The notes beneath the pieces are model-generated. The model ran no database searches, had not been told where the DNA came from, and worked only from the letters and a program-made list of their open reading frames with translations. The position numbers and the translations under genes are program-made. Of a DNA stretch of 64,000 bases, positions 1 through 17,040 are shown piece by piece (position 1 is the first letter of the stretch; each line of letters opens with the position of its first letter). Source of the stretch: an uncultured Clostridia bacterium (GTDB taxonomy: Bacteria; Bacillota; Clostridia; Christensenellales; Borkfalkiaceae); NCBI GenBank assembly GCA_944367565.1, contig CALVWR010000003.1, positions 62,001 to 126,000 on the forward strand. Reading direction: 5' to 3'.

Positions 1-2
1 TG

Positions 3-1268
3 CAAAATTTCAGAACGGCAAAGGCTGCCGCGTATATCACCAATATTTCCATGTCCGCTGTTGCGACGATTTCTCCGCTGCTTTTTTCCACATTCTATAC
101 GCACTACGGAATTTCATACAGTCTGCTCGGCTTGCTCGTGCTTGTGAACTTCTGCACGCAGCTTGCCATCGATCTGATTTTTTCGTTCTATTCGCATAAG
201 TTCAATCTCAAACTGACGATCAGGATCATGCCCGTTCTGACGGCGGTCGGGTTTGCGGTTTATGCCACGCTGCCGATGCTCTTTCCGCAGGCGGCATATT
301 GGGGACTTGTGGCGGGAACGATGATTTTTGCCCTTTCCGGCGGTCTGGCGGAAGTTCTCATCAGTCCGCTGATCGCCGCGATGCCTTCCGAACATCCGGA
401 ACGGGAAATGAGCAAACTTCACTCCGTGTACGCATGGGGCGTCGTTGCGATCGTATTGGCGAGCAGCGGAATCCTGTATCTGATCGGAAAGGAAAATTGG
501 TATTGGCTGGCGTTGGGACTGACGGCGATCCCCGTTGTGGCGGCGGGATTGTTTTTTTTCGCGCCCATGCCCGAAATGGAAACTCCGCAAAAGACGTCCG
601 GCGCGGTGAAGCTGTTTACGGATAAATCCCTGATTCTCTGTATTTTATGTATTTTCTTCGGGGGAGCAAGCGAAAACATCATGTCGCAATGGTGTTCCGG
701 ATATCTGGAACAGGCGCTCGGGATTTCCAAACTTCTGGGGGATATTTTCGGCGTGGCAATGTTCGCGTTCATGCTCGGACTCGGAAGAACGATTTACGCG
801 CTTTGCGGTAAGAGCATCTATCGCTTTCTCATTGCGGGAGCCTGCGGCGCGATCGTGTGTTATGTGGTTGCGGCGGTAACGTCTCTGCCCGTTCTCGGAT
901 TGATTGCCTGTGCGCTTACGGGATTCTGTACGTCGATGCTCTGGCCGGGCAGCCTGATTGCAACTTCCGATTTTTTCCCGCACGCCAATGTGGCTGTTTT
1001 TGCGCTTATGGCGGCCGGAGGGGATCTCGGTGCCTCCGTCGGCCCGCAGCTCATCGGACTGATTGCGGACGCGATCATCCTGAACCCCGACGCGGCGGGT
1101 CTTGCCTCGTCGCTTCAGCTTACCGTCGAGCAGCTCGGCATGAAAGCCGGCGTTTTGTTCGCCGCAATCTTTCCCGTTTTGGCGGCGGTGTGTTTCGGAA
1201 TCCTTTATAAATTGTCAAAAAAGAAAAAAGCGGTACTGCTGAACGGAACGGAAAGCAAACTGCAATAA
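3..1268 (+). CDS. MFS transporter, 5' end outside window
   Basis: Integral membrane secondary transporter of the major facilitator superfamily; the substrate cannot be told. The reading frame is open back to the left edge of the window: before the first internal ATG (51) there are 16 in-frame codons that read like the usual N-terminal start of MFS helix 1, so the true start lies upstream and 51 is not the start. About 421 residues are visible, with alternating hydrophobic segments consistent with most of 12 helices and a basic Lys-rich C-terminal tail. A segment with GGASENIMSQW near visible residue 220 resembles the start of helix 7 in sugar-type (FHS-like) MFS proteins, which is only a hint. 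A strong hairpin terminator follows 55 bases after the stop. Confidence 0.85.
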   Translation, partial: QNFRTAKAAAYITNISMSAVATISPLLFSTFYTHYGISYSLLGLLVLVNFCTQLAIDLIFSFYSHKFNLKLTIRIMPVLTAVGFAVYATLPMLFPQAAYWGLVAGTMIFALSGGLAEVLISPLIAAMPSEHPEREMSKLHSVYAWGVVAIVLASSGILYLIGKENWYWLALGLTAIPVVAAGLFFFAPMPEMETPQKTSGAVKLFTDKSLILCILCIFFGGASENIMSQWCSGYLEQALGISKLLGDIFGVAMFAFMLGLGRTIYALCGKSIYRFLIAGACGAIVCYVVAAVTSLPVLGLIACALTGFCTSMLWPGSLIATSDFFPHANVAVFALMAAGGDLGASVGPQLIGLIADAIILNPDAAGLASSLQLTVEQLGMKAGVLFAAIFPVLAAVCFGILYKLSKKKKAVLLNGTESKLQ

Positions 1269-1322
1269 TTTCGGCACAAACCTTTGCGGGTAAGACCCCG
1301 TCGGATCAACGATGCAATGATG

Positions 1323-1359
1323 AAGGGGGCGAAGTTTCAAAACTTCGCCCCCTTGGTTG
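1323..1359 (+). terminator. Rho-independent terminator after MFS gene
   Basis: Perfect 15-bp stem (1323-1337 with 1340-1354) around a 2-base loop, followed by a T-rich tract (GGTTGTTGTTC). It sits 55 bases after the MFS stop. Confidence 0.8.
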
Positions 1360-1643
1360 TTGTTCAATAAAATTCAGTGCGATGTGCCTTTGAAAATGTC
1401 CGACTTCCGCAATGCGGATTTTTGGTCGGCGTATTTTGCGTTCCGTTCGGAAAAACCGAAGAAAAAATCAGATCAGTTCCGCCTGTTTTACGGAATTTTC
1501 AATCCGGAAACCGGGGTGTGCCGCCGCAGGAAACGGAACTTCGGTCCGAAAAAGGGCAACAGATTAAAAACAGCCGCTCTCTTGATCGGAAAGATCGGCG
1601 TGTTTGCGGCGTGTTGAGAAATTTACAGGGCTGCAAAGGGAAT
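1355..1643. other. Intergenic stretch, no gene supported
   Basis: Between the MFS terminator and the 3' end of the convergent XRE gene. Two overlapping plus-strand ORFs of 86 and 92 codons exist, but one starts at a TTG inside the terminator and neither has a ribosome binding site or a recognisable product. I see no promoter or RNA gene here. Confidence 0.5.
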
Positions 1644-1985
1644 TCATTCTTTTGAAAACGCTTTTTTCGCCTTGGTATATTCCTTCAGCAAGCGGTAAAT
1701 CACTTCGCGTTCGCGATTGTCGGTCTGTTGTAGAATTTCCAGAATATCGGCAATGTCTTTCTGCGGGTTATAAACGTAATTATTGTCGATGTTTGTACGC
1801 CCGATGAGATAGTCCACGGATACGTCGAAATAATCGGCGATCTGGATCAGTTGTTCAAAAGACGGAGCGGTTCTTCCGTTTTCCCAGCTGCTGATCGTAG
1901 CCTGCGTCACGCGGAACTGCGCGGCAAGCGCCTTTTGATTGACTTGTGCTTCGTTGCGAAGATTTTTTAAATTATTTCCAAACAT
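1644..1985 (-). CDS. XRE-family helix-turn-helix regulator
   Basis: 113-residue transcription regulator. Residues 1-65 form a Cro/C1-type HTH: the segment VTQATISSWENGRTAPS is the classic recognition region, and the next stretch (IADYFDVSVDYLIGRT) is the typical end of this domain in Firmicutes XRE proteins. The C-terminal 45 residues are helical and charged and may dimerise. The gene is transcribed away from ispDF after a 341-base gap and probably has its own promoter. An ATAC-acc-GTAT inverted repeat at 2028-2038 in its upstream region could be an operator. Regulators of this kind are often autoregulatory and stress- or phage-related, but no partner toxin or phage gene lies nearby. Confidence 0.85.
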   Translation of the reverse strand: MFGNNLKNLRNEAQVNQKALAAQFRVTQATISSWENGRTAPSFEQLIQIADYFDVSVDYLIGRTNIDNNYVYNPQKDIADILEILQQTDNREREVIYRLLKEYTKAKKAFSKE

Positions 1986-2326
1986 AGTCCTTTACCTTGC
2001 CTATATAATATACTAAAATTTTATGTAATACACCGTATATTTTAATTTGTCGAATTGTTCCCGAATACAACGAAAGTCGTTTGTAAAAAATTTCCTTTGC
2101 CGAAATCGCATCTCGAATCCGACGTTTTTTCTTACAGAATATATAATACCACAAAACTTTTAAAACGTTATCTTTTTTCAAAAATTATTTCAAAAATATT
2201 GCTTTTTTATACGGCGCAAAAAACGCACGGAAAACCGACGCGAAAACCGAATATAGGGAGATGTGTTGAGATGTTTGATAAAACCGGAGGCAATTACGAG
2301 GATTTTCGGAAAAAAACTTTGCGCAA
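1986..2326. other. AT-rich intergenic region upstream of XRE gene
   Basis: 341 bases between the end of ispDF and the XRE start, both on the minus strand. It is AT-rich. It holds a weak minus-strand promoter candidate and the ATAC-acc-GTAT inverted repeat (2028-2038). The only ORF (1972-2181, minus, 69 codons) overlaps the XRE start and has no ribosome binding site or recognisable protein features. No terminator for ispDF is obvious. Confidence 0.5.
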
Positions 2327-3427
2327 TCACGCGAAATGTTCTACGAGCACCGTCGCATATGCGGCGATTCCTTCTTCTCTGCCGATAAAACCGAGTTTTT
2401 CCGTTGTGGTTGCGCTGATTCCGACCTTTTCGGGAGAGATCTTCAAAGACCGCGCAACGTTATGTTTCATCGCGTCGATATAGGGGGAGAGTCTGGGCTT
2501 TTGCGCAAGGACGGTGATCGATGCATTGACAGGGCGCAACTGCCGTTCTTCGAGGAGCGCGACGACCTTATCGAGCAGCTTCATGCTGTCTGCGCCCTGA
2601 AAAGCGTTGTCCGTATCGGGGAAATACGTTCCGATATCTTTCAGACCCGCGGCGGAAAGAAGGGCGTCGCACAGCGCGTGCGCCGGCGCGTCTGCGTCGC
2701 TGTGTCCCAAAAGTCCTTTCTCGTGGGGGATCTTCACGCCGCAGAGGATCAGCTCCCGTCCCGCTACGAGTTCGTGCGTGTCGTAGCCACAGCCCGTACG
2801 GCAGGCGCAGCCGAAATCTTCCCGGAAAGTCAGTTTACGGTTTTCCCTTGCGCCTTCTACCAGCCTGGGGCGGCCGACATAGCGCAGATAAAGCGAACTT
2901 TCGTCGGGGAATACGCCCTCGGCTTTTTCGTAAGCGGCGAGAAGTTCCTTTCTGTAAAACGCCTGCGGCGTCTGGAGAATGTAGTTGCCTTCCTTTCCGT
3001 AAACCTGTACGATCTCGCCGTTTTCTCCGGCGGCAAGGGTGTCCGACGCCGCGACCGCCGCGACGCCGCTGCCGTATTTTTGAACGCTTTCAATACAACG
3101 GGCAATGATGTCGGCGCCGACAAACGGCCGCGCGCCGTCGTGCACGAGTACGATGTCGCCCGTTGCCGCACGCAGACCGTTTTTCACCGAATCGGTACGC
3201 GTCGCGCCGCCCTGCACGAGGACGGCGTCGGGGAAAAGTCCGCGCATGACGCCGAAATCGGCGGCGGATACGATCAGCACGATCTCATCGACGAGATCGC
3301 TGTCCCGAAAGGCGCGTACCGTTTTTTCAATAACCGTTTCCGCGCCGATTTTCTGCAATAGTTTGTTTTCTCCGAATCCGGCGCGGCGCCCGGCGCCGGC
3401 AGCGGGGATCACTGCGCTGATCTTCAT
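2327..3427 (-). CDS. ispDF: Bifunctional IspDF: MEP cytidylyltransferase / MECDP synthase
   Basis: Fused enzyme of 366 residues carrying out two non-consecutive steps of the non-mevalonate isoprenoid pathway. Residues about 1-205 are IspD (2-C-methyl-D-erythritol 4-phosphate cytidylyltransferase): the nucleotide-binding AAGAGRRAG loop with a following Lys, TDSVKNGL, VHDGARPFV and QTPQAF are present. Residues about 212-366 are IspF (2,4-cyclodiphosphate synthase): GYDTHEL supplies the Asp and His metal ligands, followed by GHSDADAPAH, DIGTYFPDTD and TTTEKLGF. The start is the ATG at 3427, overlapping the rqcP stop as ATGA, which implies translational coupling; the longer ORF reading into rqcP is not supported. 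IspDF fusions are best known from alpha- and epsilon-proteobacteria; most Firmicutes keep the two separate. IspE, the step between, is not in the window. Confidence 0.95.
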   Translation of the reverse strand: MKISAVIPAAGAGRRAGFGENKLLQKIGAETVIEKTVRAFRDSDLVDEIVLIVSAADFGVMRGLFPDAVLVQGGATRTDSVKNGLRAATGDIVLVHDGARPFVGADIIARCIESVQKYGSGVAAVAASDTLAAGENGEIVQVYGKEGNYILQTPQAFYRKELLAAYEKAEGVFPDESSLYLRYVGRPRLVEGARENRKLTFREDFGCACRTGCGYDTHELVAGRELILCGVKIPHEKGLLGHSDADAPAHALCDALLSAAGLKDIGTYFPDTDNAFQGADSMKLLDKVVALLEERQLRPVNASITVLAQKPRLSPYIDAMKHNVARSLKISPEKVGISATTTEKLGFIGREEGIAAYATVLVEHFA

Positions 3428-3669
3428 TCTTCCACCGTTTCGTAAAGCGTTTCCGCTTCGTCCTTTCTCACGTTTTCCTTGAGATCCTTCACGCGGAATT
3501 TCACTTTGCCGCCGGCAAAGTGAATCTCCACGACGTCTCCGATTTTCAGATTGTACGACGGTTTCACATTCTTCCCGTTCACCGAAACTCTTCCGCCGTT
3601 GCATGCGTCGTTCGCAACGGTGCGGCGTTTCAGGATTCTCGAAATTTTCAAAAATTTATCGATTCTCAT
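3424..3669 (-). CDS. rqcP: RqcP (YabO), S4-domain ribosome quality-control factor
   Basis: 81-residue S4 RNA-binding protein. It aligns along its length with Bacillus YabO/RqcP: start MRIDKFLKISRILKRRTVA, then GGRVSVNG and a C-terminal KxLKENVRKDEAETLY region. RqcP acts with RqcH on obstructed 50S subunits to add C-terminal alanine tails during ribosome-associated quality control. The start is set at 3669, with GGGAG seven bases upstream; a longer frame to 3714 lacks such a site and adds residues absent from the family. It is the first gene of a two-gene unit with ispDF (4-base overlap) and is driven by the minus-strand promoter at 3887-3915. Confidence 0.9.
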   Translation of the reverse strand: MRIDKFLKISRILKRRTVANDACNGGRVSVNGKNVKPSYNLKIGDVVEIHFAGGKVKFRVKDLKENVRKDEAETLYETVEE

Positions 3670-3729
3670 CTCCGTTTCTCCCGAAATAACGCTTCCTTTT
3701 AAATTTTTATGCAATTTTGCCGAAATTGC

Positions 3730-3758
3730 TTGACTTATTTTGAAAAAGCATTTATAGT
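3730..3758 (+). promoter_or_regulatory. Predicted SigA promoter of rpoBC
   Basis: -35 TTGACT (3730-3735), 17-bp spacer, -10 TATAGT (3753-3758). Transcription would start near 3765 and give an rpoB leader of about 195 bases. A second TATAAT lies at 3761-3766 but lacks a well-placed -35. Confidence 0.65.
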
Positions 3759-3886
3759 AGTATAATGCATTATGATAGGTTATTATCGATTATTGTCGCT
3801 ATTTTCGGAAAAAAGCGCGATCCGCATATTTCGGAAAACGGCTGAAAAAACCTGATAATTCCTAAGTAAAATCATTTCATGCCTCT

Positions 3887-3915
3887 ATTATACTACATTT
3901 GATGATTTTTCTCAA
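3887..3915 (-). promoter_or_regulatory. Predicted SigA promoter of rqcP-ispDF
   Basis: On the minus strand: -35 TTGAGA (3910-3915), 17-bp spacer, perfect -10 TATAAT (3887-3892). It would start near 3880 and run left through the rpoB promoter, so the two primary transcripts overlap by about 115 bases. Confidence 0.7.
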
Positions 3916-3959
3916 CCTGTCAAGGACAATTTAAAAAATTTTTAAGGAGAGTGTTGTTG

Positions 3960-7961
<4,002 letters not shown>

Positions 7962-7976
7962 AGGGAGGGTGCGTAA

Positions 7977-11564
<3,588 letters not shown>

Positions 11565-11670
11565 GAACCTTTTGTGCCGCCGTTTTGTTCTGTGGCGAAA
11601 CGGCGGCGGCTGAAAGGAAGTCAGAAACAGGCGAAAAAAGTCATAGAACGTGAAAATAACGGTAAAATAA

Positions 11671-11699
11671 TTGACTTGATTTGCAGAATTTGCTAAAAT
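11671..11699 (+). promoter_or_regulatory. Predicted promoter of rpsL-rpsG-fusA
   Basis: -35 TTGACT (11671-11676), 17-bp spacer, -10 TAAAAT (11694-11699), in the 248-base gap between rpoC and rpsL. It gives a leader of about 105 bases. Confidence 0.65.
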
Positions 11700-11812
11700 A
11701 AACAGTGCGGCAGTTATGCCGTACTCGATATGCGCGGGTAAAAACCGCTGAATCGCTTCTTTAAACGGGACACCGTTTTTTGAATATCCGAAACTTTCAA
11801 GGAGGTAGAAAA

Positions 11813-12184
11813 ATGCCAACAATCAACCAGTTAATCAGACAGGGCAGACAGCAGAAACCGGTCAAGTCGAAGACGCCGATCATGGAAGAATGTCCGCAAA
11901 AGCGCGGCGTATGTCTTTCGGTGACCACCACGACGCCGAAAAAGCCGAATTCCGCCCTCAGAAAGATTGCGAGAGTGCGTTTGACCAACAAGCAGGAGGG
12001 TGTCGTTTACATCCCCGGCGAAGGTCATAACCTGCAGGAACACAGTTCCGTACTCATCCGCGGCGGAAGGGTCAGAGATCTGCCCGGCGTGCGGTATCAC
12101 ATCATCCGCGGCGCGCTGGATACGGCAGGCGTGGCAAAACGCGGTCAGGCAAGAAGTAAATACGGCGCGAAAAAGAAAAAATAA
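11813..12184 (+). CDS. rpsL: 30S ribosomal protein S12 (Arg88 variant)
   Basis: 123-residue S12, part of the decoding centre. The start is ATG 11813 after AAGGAGG; a 134-codon frame starting at 11780 has no matching site. The PNSALRK loop has the usual Lys. In the second decoding-centre loop, which reads LIRGGRVKDLPG in E. coli and B. subtilis, this protein has Arg (codon AGA, 12074-12076, residue 88 counting Met). The same K-to-R change (K88R in M. tuberculosis, K87R without Met in E. coli) is a known streptomycin-resistance substitution. First gene of the str operon, 195 bases before rpsG. Confidence 0.98.
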   Translation: MPTINQLIRQGRQQKPVKSKTPIMEECPQKRGVCLSVTTTTPKKPNSALRKIARVRLTNKQEGVVYIPGEGHNLQEHSSVLIRGGRVRDLPGVRYHIIRGALDTAGVAKRGQARSKYGAKKKK

Positions 12185-12849
<665 letters not shown>

Positions 12850-12864
12850 TTTTAAGGAGCACAT

Positions 12865-14934
12865 ATGCCAAGAGAATTCAGTTTGGAACTTATCAGAAAC
12901 ATCGGTATCATGGCGCATATCGACGCGGGAAAAACCACCACGACGGAGCGTATTCTGTTCTATACGGGCAGAACGCATAAGCTTGGTGAAACGCACGAAG
13001 GTTCCGCCACGATGGACTGGATGGTGCAGGAACAGGAGCGCGGCATCACGATCACCAGCGCGGCTACCACCTGCCAGTGGAAAGGTCACTGCATCAACAT
13101 CATCGATACGCCGGGACACGTTGACTTCACGGTGGAAGTCGAACGTTCTCTGCGCGTTCTGGACGGCGCCGTTGCCACGTTCTGTGCAAAGGGCGGCGTA
13201 GAACCCCAGAGTGAAACCGTTTGGAGACAGGCGGATAAATATAAGGTACCGCGTATCGCTTACGTAAATAAAATGGATATCAACGGCGCGAACTTTGAAA
13301 ACGCCGTGCAAATGATGAAGGACAGGCTTAAAACGAACCCGCTCCCCATCGTATTGCCGATCGGTAAGGAAGATACGTTTGTCGGTATCGTAGACGTGAT
13401 CACCCGTCAGGCGGAGATTTATAAAGATCAGCTCGGCAAGGAGATCGAATATACCGATGTTCCCGCCGATATGAAAGACACTGTGGAAGCCGCGCGTGCC
13501 GCAATCGTGGAAGCGGCTGCCGAAACCGACGACGCGTTGATGGAAAAGTTCTTTGAGGAAGGGGATCTTTCCGTAGAAGAAATCAAAGCGGGGTTGAGAA
13601 AAGCGACGATCGCCATGAAGGTGACGCCGGTACTTTGCGGATCGAGTTACCGCAATAAGGGCGTACAGAACCTGTTGGATGCCGTAATCGATTACCTGCC
13701 GAGTCCGGTGGACGTGGATCACGTGAAAGGCGTGAACGCCAAGGGCGAGGAAGAGGAAAGAAAGACTTCCGACGACGAACCGTTTTCGGGGCTTGCGTTC
13801 AAGATCGCAACCGATCCGTTTGTCGGGAAGCTCGCGTTCTTCCGTTGCTATTCGGGCGTGCTGAAAAGCGGATCGTATGTCTATAACAGCACAAAGGGCA
13901 AGAAAGAACGAATCGGCAGACTGCTGAAGATGCACGCAAATCACCGTGAAGATATCGATGAGATCCGCGCGGGCGACATCTGCGCCATCGTCGGACTCAA
14001 AGAGACGACGACGGGCGATACGCTGTGCGATGAAAATCATCCGATCATCCTCGAACAGATGGAATTCCCCGAGCCGGTTATCCGCGTCGCCATCGAACCC
14101 AAGACAAAGCAGGGTCAGGAAAAAATGGGTCTTGCGCTTGCAAAGCTGGCGGAAGAAGATCCCACGTTCAAGACGTACACCGATCAGGAAACGGGTCAGA
14201 CCATTATCGCCGGAATGGGAGAGCTGCACCTCGAGATCATCGTGGACAGGCTCTTGCGTGAATTCCGCGTGGAAGCGAACGTAGGCGCGCCGCAGGTTGC
14301 TTATAAAGAAACCATTCGTCAGGCTGTCGAAGCGGAAGGACTGTTCAAGCGGCAGAGCGGCGGTCACGGACAGTACGGGCATTGTAAGATCCGTCTGGAA
14401 CCGCAGGAACCCGGCAAAGGTTACGAGTTTGTGGACGAAACCGTCGGCGGAAGCATTCCCAAAGAATATATTCAGCCGATCAACAAAGGTATCCAGGAAG
14501 CGGCGAAGAACGGTATTCTGGCAGGATACGAAGTCGTGGACTTCAAAGTTACTGTTTACGACGGTAGCTTCCACGAAGTCGACTCTTCGGAAATGGCGTT
14601 TAAGATCGCCGGTTCCATGGCTTTGAAGGACGGTCTGCAAAAAGCGAAGTGCGTACTGCTCGAACCGATTATGAAGGTTGAGATCACGACGCCGGATACG
14701 TATTTCGGCGATCTGATGGGCAATGTGACCGCGCGTCGCGGAATCATTCAGGGTACGGACGATCGGAACGGCATCAAGGTGATCGACGCGCATATTCCGC
14801 TGTCGGAAATGTTCGGGTACGCCACCGATTTAAGAAGCAGAACGCAGGGACGCGGCAACTATACGATGCAATTTTCGCATTATGCGGAAGTTCCCAAGTC
14901 CGTTGCGGAAAAGATTATCGGTAAAAAAGCGTAA
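12865..14934 (+). CDS. fusA: Elongation factor G
   Basis: 689-residue translocation GTPase. The P-loop AHIDAGKTT (residues 17-25), the switch [10 protein letters not shown] and NKMD (about 135-138) define the G domain. The C-terminal domains end with the [18 protein letters not shown] segment of domain IV/V that inserts in the A site. The ribosome binding site AAGGAG lies seven bases before the ATG. It is the ordinary single-copy type and is the last gene of rpsL-rpsG-fusA; tuf follows under its own promoter. Confidence 0.98.
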   Translation: MPREFSLELIRNIGIMAHIDAGKTTTTERILFYTGRTHKLGETHEGSATMDWMVQEQERGITITSAATTCQWKGHCINIIDTPGHVDFTVEVERSLRVLDGAVATFCAKGGVEPQSETVWRQADKYKVPRIAYVNKMDINGANFENAVQMMKDRLKTNPLPIVLPIGKEDTFVGIVDVITRQAEIYKDQLGKEIEYTDVPADMKDTVEAARAAIVEAAAETDDALMEKFFEEGDLSVEEIKAGLRKATIAMKVTPVLCGSSYRNKGVQNLLDAVIDYLPSPVDVDHVKGVNAKGEEEERKTSDDEPFSGLAFKIATDPFVGKLAFFRCYSGVLKSGSYVYNSTKGKKERIGRLLKMHANHREDIDEIRAGDICAIVGLKETTTGDTLCDENHPIILEQMEFPEPVIRVAIEPKTKQGQEKMGLALAKLAEEDPTFKTYTDQETGQTIIAGMGELHLEIIVDRLLREFRVEANVGAPQVAYKETIRQAVEAEGLFKRQSGGHGQYGHCKIRLEPQEPGKGYEFVDETVGGSIPKEYIQPINKGIQEAAKNGILAGYEVVDFKVTVYDGSFHEVDSSEMAFKIAGSMALKDGLQKAKCVLLEPIMKVEITTPDTYFGDLMGNVTARRGIIQGTDDRNGIKVIDAHIPLSEMFGYATDLRSRTQGRGNYTMQFSHYAEVPKSVAEKIIGKKA

Positions 14935-14948
14935 AATGCAATTTATTG

Positions 14949-14977
14949 TTGACTTTTTTTGAAAGTCATTGTACAAT
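14949..14977 (+). promoter_or_regulatory. Predicted promoter of tuf
   Basis: -35 TTGACT (14949-14954), 17-bp spacer, -10 TACAAT (14972-14977) in the 113-base fusA-tuf gap, so tuf can be expressed separately from the str operon. Confidence 0.7.
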
Positions 14978-15047
14978 AGTATTATAAGCGTTCGGAAACG
15001 AAAAAAAATTAAAATAAATCAATCAAGAAATTTTGGAGGAAACAAGA

Positions 15048-16265
15048 ATGGCAAAGGCTAAATTTGACAGAAGCAAACCGCACGTGAATATCGGGACCAT
15101 CGGACACGTCGACCACGGCAAGACGACGTTGACCGCTGCGATCACGATGGTTATGGCGGCGAACGGTCAGGCGCAGAAGATGAAATATGACGAAATCGAC
15201 AAGGCGCCGGAAGAAAAAGCAAGAGGAATCACAATCAATACCGCGCACGTAGAGTATCAGACGGACAAGCGTCACTATGCGCACGTTGACTGCCCGGGAC
15301 ATGCCGACTACGTCAAGAACATGATCACCGGTGCCGCGCAGATGGACGGCGCGATCCTCGTCGTTGCTGCGACGGACGGTCCCATGCCGCAGACCAGAGA
15401 ACACATTCTGCTGGCGCGTCAGGTCGGCGTTCCTAAGATCGTCGTATTCCTGAATAAGTGCGATCAGCTCGACGATCCCGAACTTCTCGAACTCGTTGAA
15501 ATGGAAATTCGCGAACTTCTCACGGAATACGGTTTCCCGGGAGATGAAACGCCCATCATCAAGGGTTCTGCGCTGAAAGCGCTCGAATATGCGCAGACGC
15601 ACACCGACGAAGAGATCAAAACGGCGAAAGAAACCGATTGCATCAGAGAACTGATGGACGCGATCGATACCTATATCCCGACTCCGGAAAGAGAAGCGAA
15701 CAAGCCCTTCCTGCTGCCGGTTGAAGACGTATTCACCATCAGCGGACGCGGTACGGTTGCTACGGGCCGTGTTGAAAGAGGCGTTGCGAAAGTCGGTGAT
15801 CCGGCTGAAATCGTCGGTTTGAAAGAAAAGCCCACGTCCACGGTTATCACGGGTCTTGAAATGTTCAGAAAGCTGCTTGACGAAGCGCAGGCAGGCGACA
15901 ACGTCGGCGCTCTTTTGAGAGGTATCGACAGAAAGAACATCGAAAGAGGTCAGGTTATCGCGAAACCCGGTTCGGTGCATCCCCACACGGAGTTCACAGG
16001 TCAGGTTTACGTTCTGACGAAGGAAGAAGGCGGCCGTCATACTCCGTTCTTCAACAACTATCGTCCCCAGTTCTATTTCAGAACGACGGACGTTACCGGT
16101 TCCATCACTCTTCCCGAAGGCGTTGAAATGGTTATGCCCGGCGATAACGTTAAAATCGACGTTAAGCTGATCACGCCGATCGCTATGGAAGAAGGTCTCC
16201 GTTTCGCTATCCGTGAAGGCGGCAGAACGGTAGGATCGGGCGTTGTTTCTACTATCGTAAAATAA
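15048..16265 (+). CDS. tuf: Elongation factor Tu
   Basis: 405-residue GTPase that delivers aminoacyl-tRNA to the ribosome. The P-loop GHVDHGKTT (residues 19-27), DCPGHADY and NKCD are present. The start is ATG 15048 with GGAGGA upstream; five extra codons in frame are not part of the protein. The middle segment [19 protein letters not shown] marks domain II. Length and motifs are ordinary. It has its own promoter (14949) and a clean terminator at 16291, making it a single-gene transcript. Confidence 0.98.
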   Translation: MAKAKFDRSKPHVNIGTIGHVDHGKTTLTAAITMVMAANGQAQKMKYDEIDKAPEEKARGITINTAHVEYQTDKRHYAHVDCPGHADYVKNMITGAAQMDGAILVVAATDGPMPQTREHILLARQVGVPKIVVFLNKCDQLDDPELLELVEMEIRELLTEYGFPGDETPIIKGSALKALEYAQTHTDEEIKTAKETDCIRELMDAIDTYIPTPEREANKPFLLPVEDVFTISGRGTVATGRVERGVAKVGDPAEIVGLKEKPTSTVITGLEMFRKLLDEAQAGDNVGALLRGIDRKNIERGQVIAKPGSVHPHTEFTGQVYVLTKEEGGRHTPFFNNYRPQFYFRTTDVTGSITLPEGVEMVMPGDNVKIDVKLITPIAMEEGLRFAIREGGRTVGSGVVSTIVK

Positions 16266-16290
16266 GGCTGAATTCCATTCAAAGATAAAT

Positions 16291-16319
16291 AAGCGCGCGG
16301 TTTATGCCGCGCGCTTTTT
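16291..16319 (+). terminator. Terminator after tuf
   Basis: 10-bp GC-rich stem AAGCGCGCGG / CCGCGCGCTT with a TTTATG loop and a T-run. Confidence 0.85.
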
Positions 16320-16524
16320 GTCTGTCAAAAATTTTCAAAACAAACAATAAATTAAAATATTAAACGATTTATTGTATAATATACTGAAGTTAAATAAACG
16401 ACAAATGTCGAATAAATCTGAAATCATCTTTATTTTACTGTATAATTTAAACAGCAGAATTTTAGAACGGCTGTCCATCGCTGCGGCTGGACTTTTACAA
16501 AAGAGTGCAGAATCGGAAAATTAA
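16320..16524. other. AT-rich spacer between tuf and hup terminators
   Basis: AT-rich DNA between the tuf terminator and the inverted repeat ending hup. It contains two TATAAT boxes on the plus strand (near 16374 and 16440) without convincing -35 boxes. A transcript from the second would end at the bidirectional hairpin 16525-16564. That makes a small RNA possible but unsupported. No protein gene seen. Confidence 0.3.
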
Positions 16525-16564
16525 AGCAGCCGGCTTCACAAAATACTTTGTGAAGCCGGCTGCT
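16525..16564 (-). terminator. Terminator of hup (bidirectional hairpin)
   Basis: Perfect 18-bp stem (16525-16542 with 16547-16564) and a 4-base loop. Read on the minus strand it is followed by TTTAATTTT, a good U-tract, just after the hup stop. Confidence 0.85.
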
Positions 16565-16576
16565 TATTTGCTCTCA

Positions 16577-16852
16577 TTACGCATTCAGTTCATCTTTGAA
16601 AGCTTTGCCGAACTTGAACGCGGGCAGTTTCGACGCTTCGATATGGATCTTTTCTCCCGTTTTGGGGTTCAGCCCTTCGCGAGCGGGCTTGTCCTTCACT
16701 TCAAATGTTCCAAAACCGGAAATCTGAATTTTTTCTCCGTTTTTCATACCGTCGGATATCGATTTGATCACGGCGTCAAAAGCGATCGTCGCTTCTTTGA
16801 TGGTGATACCGGCGTTATTCGCCACATCCCTTATCAATTCGTTTTTGTTCAT
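16577..16852 (-). CDS. hup: HU-family DNA-binding protein
   Basis: 91-residue histone-like nucleoid protein. The start MNKNELIRDVANNAGI, the GFGTFEVKDKPAREGLNPKTGE beta-arm region (key part GFGTF and the NPKTGE turn) and a C-terminal AFKFGKAFKDEL are canonical for HU. It bends and compacts DNA non-specifically. It stands alone between a promoter at 16884-16911 and a strong terminator, as expected for an abundant protein. GGAGG precedes the start. No reason to prefer IHF. Confidence 0.97.
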   Translation of the reverse strand: MNKNELIRDVANNAGITIKEATIAFDAVIKSISDGMKNGEKIQISGFGTFEVKDKPAREGLNPKTGEKIHIEASKLPAFKFGKAFKDELNA

Positions 16853-16883
16853 GGGTTACCTCCGAAAAACAATTATTACTATT

Positions 16884-16911
16884 ATTATAACATAAAAGGG
16901 AAAAAATGCAA
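16884..16911 (-). promoter_or_regulatory. Predicted promoter of hup
   Basis: Minus strand: -35 TTGCAT (16906-16911), 16-bp spacer, -10 TATAAT (16884-16889), about 30 bases upstream of the hup start. Confidence 0.55.
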
Positions 16912-17040
16912 TGTTTTTTTAAAAATTTATCAAAAAATTTTTTTACATGATTTATCAATGAATTACTAAACATTTCGATATTAAAAAAATCGGCGTATAT
17001 TCTTGCAATTGAAAATAATTTTCATTTTTGCAAGGGGGGG

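Noticed and set aside
1357-1617. 86-codon ORF after the MFS gene
   Set aside because: Starts at a TTG within the terminator and has no ribosome binding site.
3424-3604. Extension of ispDF to start at 3604
   Set aside because: It would lie inside rqcP in another frame, is rich in Arg and Glu, and lacks IspD similarity; the ATGA overlap at 3424-3427 explains the start.
11579-11615. Terminator after rpoC
   Set aside because: The GC-rich inverted repeat lacks a T-run, so I do not list it as a terminator.
16505-16969. 154-codon plus-strand ORF opposite hup
   Set aside because: Antisense to the clear HU gene and its terminator.
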